The notes beneath the pieces were generated by a model that was given only the letters and a program-made list of their open reading frames with translations, did no database searches and was not told the DNA's origin. Shown piece by piece: positions 13,908 through 16,908 of a DNA stretch of 16,908 bases. The DNA is taken from the NCBI GenBank assembly GCA_017420455.1, contig JAFOJB010000155.1, positions 1-16,908 of the forward strand, given 5' to 3'. This DNA comes from Blautia sp. (GTDB taxonomy: Bacteria; Bacillota; Clostridia; Lachnospirales; Lachnospiraceae). The position numbers and the translations under genes were made by a program. Position 1 is the stretch's first letter. Each line of letters opens with the position of its first letter.

Positions 13908-15191
13908 ATGGATTCAAATAATCCCATATATCAGACGTATGTGAAGATTCTGGAGCGCGAACTGATCTGCGCAATGGGCTGCACAGAGCCTGTCGCGCTT
14001 GCTTACTGCGCCGCAAAAGCCCGCTCCGTGCTGGGCTGCCTTCCCACCCGGATCCATGTGGAAGCGAGCGGCAATATCATCAAAAATGTAAAAAGCGTTG
14101 TTGTTCCCAATACCGGGGGGCGATGCGGGATCGCAGCCGCTGCCGCCATCGGAGTACTGGGAGGCGATGAAAACGCGCTTCTCCAGGTCATCTCCAAAGT
14201 GCCGGAGGAGACCATCGGGAAGCTCGGATCTTATATGGAAAAGACAGAGATCAGGACCTCGCTGCTGGAGTCAGAGCACCTGCTGGATATGATCGTCACG
14301 GTATACAACGGCGATTCCCAGGCAAAAGTGAGGATCGCCAATGAGCACACGAATATCGTTCTGATCGAACGAAACGGCGAGGTTATTTTCAGGAAAGACC
14401 TGGACAAAGAGGAAGAAACGACAGAGGACGTCCCCGATTACTCCCTGCTTACCGTCAGGGATATCTATGATTTCGCCTGTACCTGCAATCTTGAGGATGT
14501 CGCTCCCATCCTTTCCCGTCAGATCGAGATGAATACAGCGATCTCCGACGAGGGTCTCCGCCATGATTACGGCGCGAACATCGGGAAGGTCCTCCTGAAA
14601 ACAGGAAATGATATCCGCACCAGAGCCAGGGCAAGGGCTGCGGCAGGGTCTGACGCCCGTATGAACGGCTGCGATCTCCCGGTTGTCATCTGTTCCGGCA
14701 GCGGCAACCAGGGTATGACCGCATCCCTTCCGGTCATCGAATACGCCAGAGAACTGAAAGCGGATCAGGAGAAGCTTTACCGGGCGCTTCTGATCTCCAA
14801 TCTCATCACCCTGCACGCCAAAAGCGGGATCGGAAGACTGTCCGCCTACTGCGGAGCCATCAGCGCCGGCGCCGGGGCAGGCGCCGGCATAGCCTTCCTG
14901 TACGGGGGAGATGAAAGGGTGATTTCTCACACCATCGTAAATGCGCTGGCCATTTCCTCCGGAATCGTCTGCGACGGGGCCAAGTCCTCCTGTGCGGCAA
15001 AGATCTCGACGGCCGTGGACACCGGTATCTTCGGTTTCGAAATGTTCCGCAATGGCCAGCAGTTTTATGGGGGAGACGGACTGGTCGTAAAAGGTGTCGA
15101 AAATTCGATCGCCAACTTCAGCCGGCTCGGACGCGTCGGCATGCGTGAAACAGACCGGGAAATCCTTCTCATGATGACGCAGAATGATTAA
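13908..15191 (+). CDS. cyuA: L-cysteine desulfidase / UPF0597 family (CyuA/YhaM-like)
   Basis: Fe-S-dependent enzyme that breaks L-cysteine (possibly also L-serine) into pyruvate, ammonia and sulfide. It has 427 residues, the normal length. Candidate cluster/active-site cysteines are C25 (AMGCTEP), C315 (SAYCGAIS) and C355/C362 (VCDGAKSSC). C25 matches the position of the N-terminal cysteine I recall for the archaeal enzyme. Other family hallmarks are GNIIKNVKSV (55-64), CSGSGNQGM (262-270) and the glycine-rich AGAGAGAG run (320-327). It has its own ribosome site (GAGG, about 12 bases before the ATG) after an 87-base gap. It appears to stand alone, with no CyuP-type transporter or CyuR regulator in view. 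Its last 23 bases overlap the 3' end of the convergent lipase gene. The symbol is by family resemblance. Confidence 0.87.
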   Translation: MDSNNPIYQTYVKILERELICAMGCTEPVALAYCAAKARSVLGCLPTRIHVEASGNIIKNVKSVVVPNTGGRCGIAAAAAIGVLGGDENALLQVISKVPEETIGKLGSYMEKTEIRTSLLESEHLLDMIVTVYNGDSQAKVRIANEHTNIVLIERNGEVIFRKDLDKEEETTEDVPDYSLLTVRDIYDFACTCNLEDVAPILSRQIEMNTAISDEGLRHDYGANIGKVLLKTGNDIRTRARARAAAGSDARMNGCDLPVVICSGSGNQGMTASLPVIEYARELKADQEKLYRALLISNLITLHAKSGIGRLSAYCGAISAGAGAGAGIAFLYGGDERVISHTIVNALAISSGIVCDGAKSSCAAKISTAVDTGIFGFEMFRNGQQFYGGDGLVVKGVENSIANFSRLGRVGMRETDREILLMMTQND

Positions 15192-16821
15192 CCTGTGAAA
15201 GTAATTTTACAAGTTCAAGATAAAACGGTTTTACGTTGGTTCTCTTTGTAAAACCGCCCTGCAGACACATGTGGTCTCCCCTGACTGTCGGCATCACATA
15301 CCACCGCCCGGGCACAATCTGTGTATCATCAGCATACACACTTTGTGGAGCGCCGGACGGTGCGCCGGCAGAAATCTCGTTCACCAGACCGTCATTTGAC
15401 TGCCAGGTTTCGTCAATCACATAGCCGCCCTTTGTCGTCCCCGTATACCTGCTCATATATATGGCGCCTTTCATAAACATGTTTTCTGTAATCGACGGAT
15501 CCGGAAACACCGTTCCATCGGCATTCTTTATTGTAGAGGAGCAGGGGTACGCAAAATAATAGACGTCCCCGAACGTTGATATTCTTTCATTCAGAGCAAG
15601 GGCATTGTCTATGTGCATGTCAAAGGATGCATAGTCCCAGGAAGCCCTTCCATCCAGAACAGGCCTTGTCCCCCTTGCAACCGCGCCGCTGTTCTTCTCA
15701 TACTCCTCTGGTATCTCCACGGCCGACAGGTCAAAACTGTCATCCTCATACAGATCATACGCCGTTGTACCGTTCGTAGGAGCGGCCAGGGTCACGACCG
15801 CAAAAAGATGATTTTCGCTTCCGCCCCTGAAAAACGGTGAAAGATCTGATTCTTCCGTGACAGCTCTTTCTTCCTCGCTCCCATCTCCCAGTATTTCCGA
15901 AAAAAGTCTTATAGTGGCTCCGCCAAAGGAGTGTCCGATCAGAACGGTTTCTGAAGGATCAAAGTCATCCATCAGAGCCCTTCCGGTAAAATCCTCGCCA
16001 AAACGCTCATGTCCTGCCGCCTGACTGTGCGCTGCTCCGTAATCCACTCTGGTTCCGGCAAGCTGCGCGTACAATTCACAGGCTCTGTCCCATGCGCTTC
16101 CGGCAGGGGCGACGGAAGCCGCATAGCTTTCATATCCCCGGTTATTCAGGTATCTGATGATGCTGCCCCCGGAAAGTCCCCAGTATGGAAAGAATTCATT
16201 GACCAGGTCGTAGCTTCCCCAGCCGGAAAGTCCGTGGACAAAAACAAATCTCAGATCAGTCTGAAGCGGTTTCCGGTATCCCGCCGCACCGGACAGGATA
16301 CTCACAGCGGCGGCCAGAGCGGCCATCCATAAAGCAGTCTGTCCTTTCCCCATTCTGTTTACCCGGAAAAACGGATACGGCCCATCCACCTTCCCGCGCG
16401 CATTCAGGTACAGCATGGTAAATCCATAGATCAGCGTAACCGCCACCGGAAGAAGCATCCACTGAACCGGGGCTCTGTCTTCCGCAAAAAGATACGATAT
16501 CAAAGACAATGCAGGAATCAGCAGGTGATGGAACAGACAGCTTCCTGAAAAGAGAAGCTCCTTTATTTCTCCTGTCACCGGCACCAGTATGCACACCGTG
16601 ACAAAAAAAGTCATTGCGAGCATACTGACCGATAAAAACCGCAGCACCTCGACAAAAGCTTTCTGTCCAAATATCACCAGCAGAACAGATGAGGCCAGCG
16701 TAAAATAGTTGGAGATCTGCGTATAGTAGACAACCCCCCTTTTCAGGCCTCCCCGTCTGCGGATCTTTGAAAAAGCGATCAGTTCAAGTATGATCACGAT
16801 AAGATTCAGTATCCTGGCCAT
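15169..16821 (-). CDS. Membrane-anchored lipase: six-helix N-terminal domain fused to a family I.5-type alpha/beta hydrolase
   Basis: 550 residues. The N-terminal part (1-181) has six likely helices (about 3-19, 36-51, 61-81, 96-113, 121-138, 162-181). It resembles Pr6Pr/FAR-17a/AIG1-type membrane proteins, with T34 in YYTQISN and H98-H99 in LFHHLLIP as candidate functional residues. Positive loops (RRRGGLKR at 21-28; NRMGKG at 155-160) predict that the hydrolase lies outside the membrane. The C-terminal part resembles staphylococcal/Geobacillus lipases: VHGLSGWG (195-202) and WDRACELYAQL (244-254). D245, H265, H271 and D401 are probable zinc ligands. The triad is S298 (GHSFGG), D477 (SNDGLVN) and H517 (RGDHM). 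AAGGAGG lies 8 bases before the ATG. The substrate is presumably an acylglycerol or other ester. Confidence 0.83.
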   Translation of the reverse strand: MARILNLIVIILELIAFSKIRRRGGLKRGVVYYTQISNYFTLASSVLLVIFGQKAFVEVLRFLSVSMLAMTFFVTVCILVPVTGEIKELLFSGSCLFHHLLIPALSLISYLFAEDRAPVQWMLLPVAVTLIYGFTMLYLNARGKVDGPYPFFRVNRMGKGQTALWMAALAAAVSILSGAAGYRKPLQTDLRFVFVHGLSGWGSYDLVNEFFPYWGLSGGSIIRYLNNRGYESYAASVAPAGSAWDRACELYAQLAGTRVDYGAAHSQAAGHERFGEDFTGRALMDDFDPSETVLIGHSFGGATIRLFSEILGDGSEEERAVTEESDLSPFFRGGSENHLFAVVTLAAPTNGTTAYDLYEDDSFDLSAVEIPEEYEKNSGAVARGTRPVLDGRASWDYASFDMHIDNALALNERISTFGDVYYFAYPCSSTIKNADGTVFPDPSITENMFMKGAIYMSRYTGTTKGGYVIDETWQSNDGLVNEISAGAPSGAPQSVYADDTQIVPGRWYVMPTVRGDHMCLQGGFTKRTNVKPFYLELVKLLSQVNHSASS

Positions 16822-16844
16822 TTCTCACCCTCCTTCCGGAACAG

Positions 16845-16908
16845 GAACACACGGGGGGAACACACGGGGACGGTCCTTTTGTGCACGGGAACACGTGCAC
16901 AAAAGGAC
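16845..16908. repeat. REP-like palindromic element, cut by the right edge
   Basis: A tandem GAACACACGGGG (16845-16856 and 16858-16869) leads into a 15-bp perfect stem. GTCCTTTTGTGCACG (16873-16887) pairs with CGTGCACAAAAGGAC (16894-16908), with a 6-base loop, and the window ends inside the right arm. The GGGGACGG...TTTTGTG pattern is typical of dispersed palindromes in Clostridia that are mobilised by REP-associated (Y1) transposases. No transposase gene is in the window. It lies directly upstream of the lipase gene. Confidence 0.75.

Noticed and set aside
15226..15256. Hairpin CGGTTTTAC/GTAAAACCG after the cysteine desulfidase
   Set aside because: A 9-bp stem with a 13-base loop, but it lies inside lipase coding sequence and no T tract follows, so it is not a supported terminator.

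Overview
The window looks like a chromosomal segment of a gut-type Clostridia, most likely Lachnospiraceae. This rests on gene content (binding-protein sugar importer, permuted GH3 beta-glucosidase, RsbU-like phosphatase, UPF0597 cysteine desulfidase), strong AGGAGG-type ribosome sites and a Clostridia-style REP palindrome at the right edge. No rRNA, tRNA, CRISPR array, phage or transposase gene is visible. The species cannot be named from sequence reading alone.

Layout. (1) 1-5172, plus strand: a sugar-acid type catabolic cluster. It holds two ABC sugar permeases (the first cut by the left edge), a mandelate-racemase-like enolase-superfamily enzyme with an unusual insertion, an RraA/HMG-aldolase-like protein and a LacI-family regulator, closed by a hairpin terminator whose loop contains the regulator's stop codon. 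The simplest reading is uptake of a sugar or sugar acid, dehydration to a 2-keto-3-deoxy acid, then retro-aldol cleavage; the substrate is unknown. (2) 5223-7494, minus strand: an ABM-family monooxygenase-like protein followed by a membrane-bound RsbU/SpoIIE-type phosphatase, behind a recognisable promoter. (3) 7495-10133, minus strand: a large hairpin, a threefold tandem repeat that copies the 3' end of the next gene, then a domain-swapped GH3 beta-glucosidase. (4) 10259-13820: a cysteine-rich membrane protein of unknown function (minus), divergent from a two-gene unit (plus) of an E2/CAT-fold acyltransferase-like protein lacking the usual histidine and an acyl-CoA synthetase. (5) 13908-16821: a CyuA-like Fe-S L-cysteine desulfidase (plus) convergent with, and overlapping by 23 bases, a polytopic membrane protein fused to a family I.5-type lipase (minus). 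The edge carries the REP-like palindrome.

The most notable signals are an identical 20-base element just upstream of both the enolase-superfamily gene and the GH3 gene, 8.4 kb apart; the membrane-domain/lipase fusion; the acyltransferase-like protein with Glu in place of the catalytic His; the gene-end tandem repeat; and the enolase/RraA pathway itself. All functional statements come from reading motifs, not from database searches.
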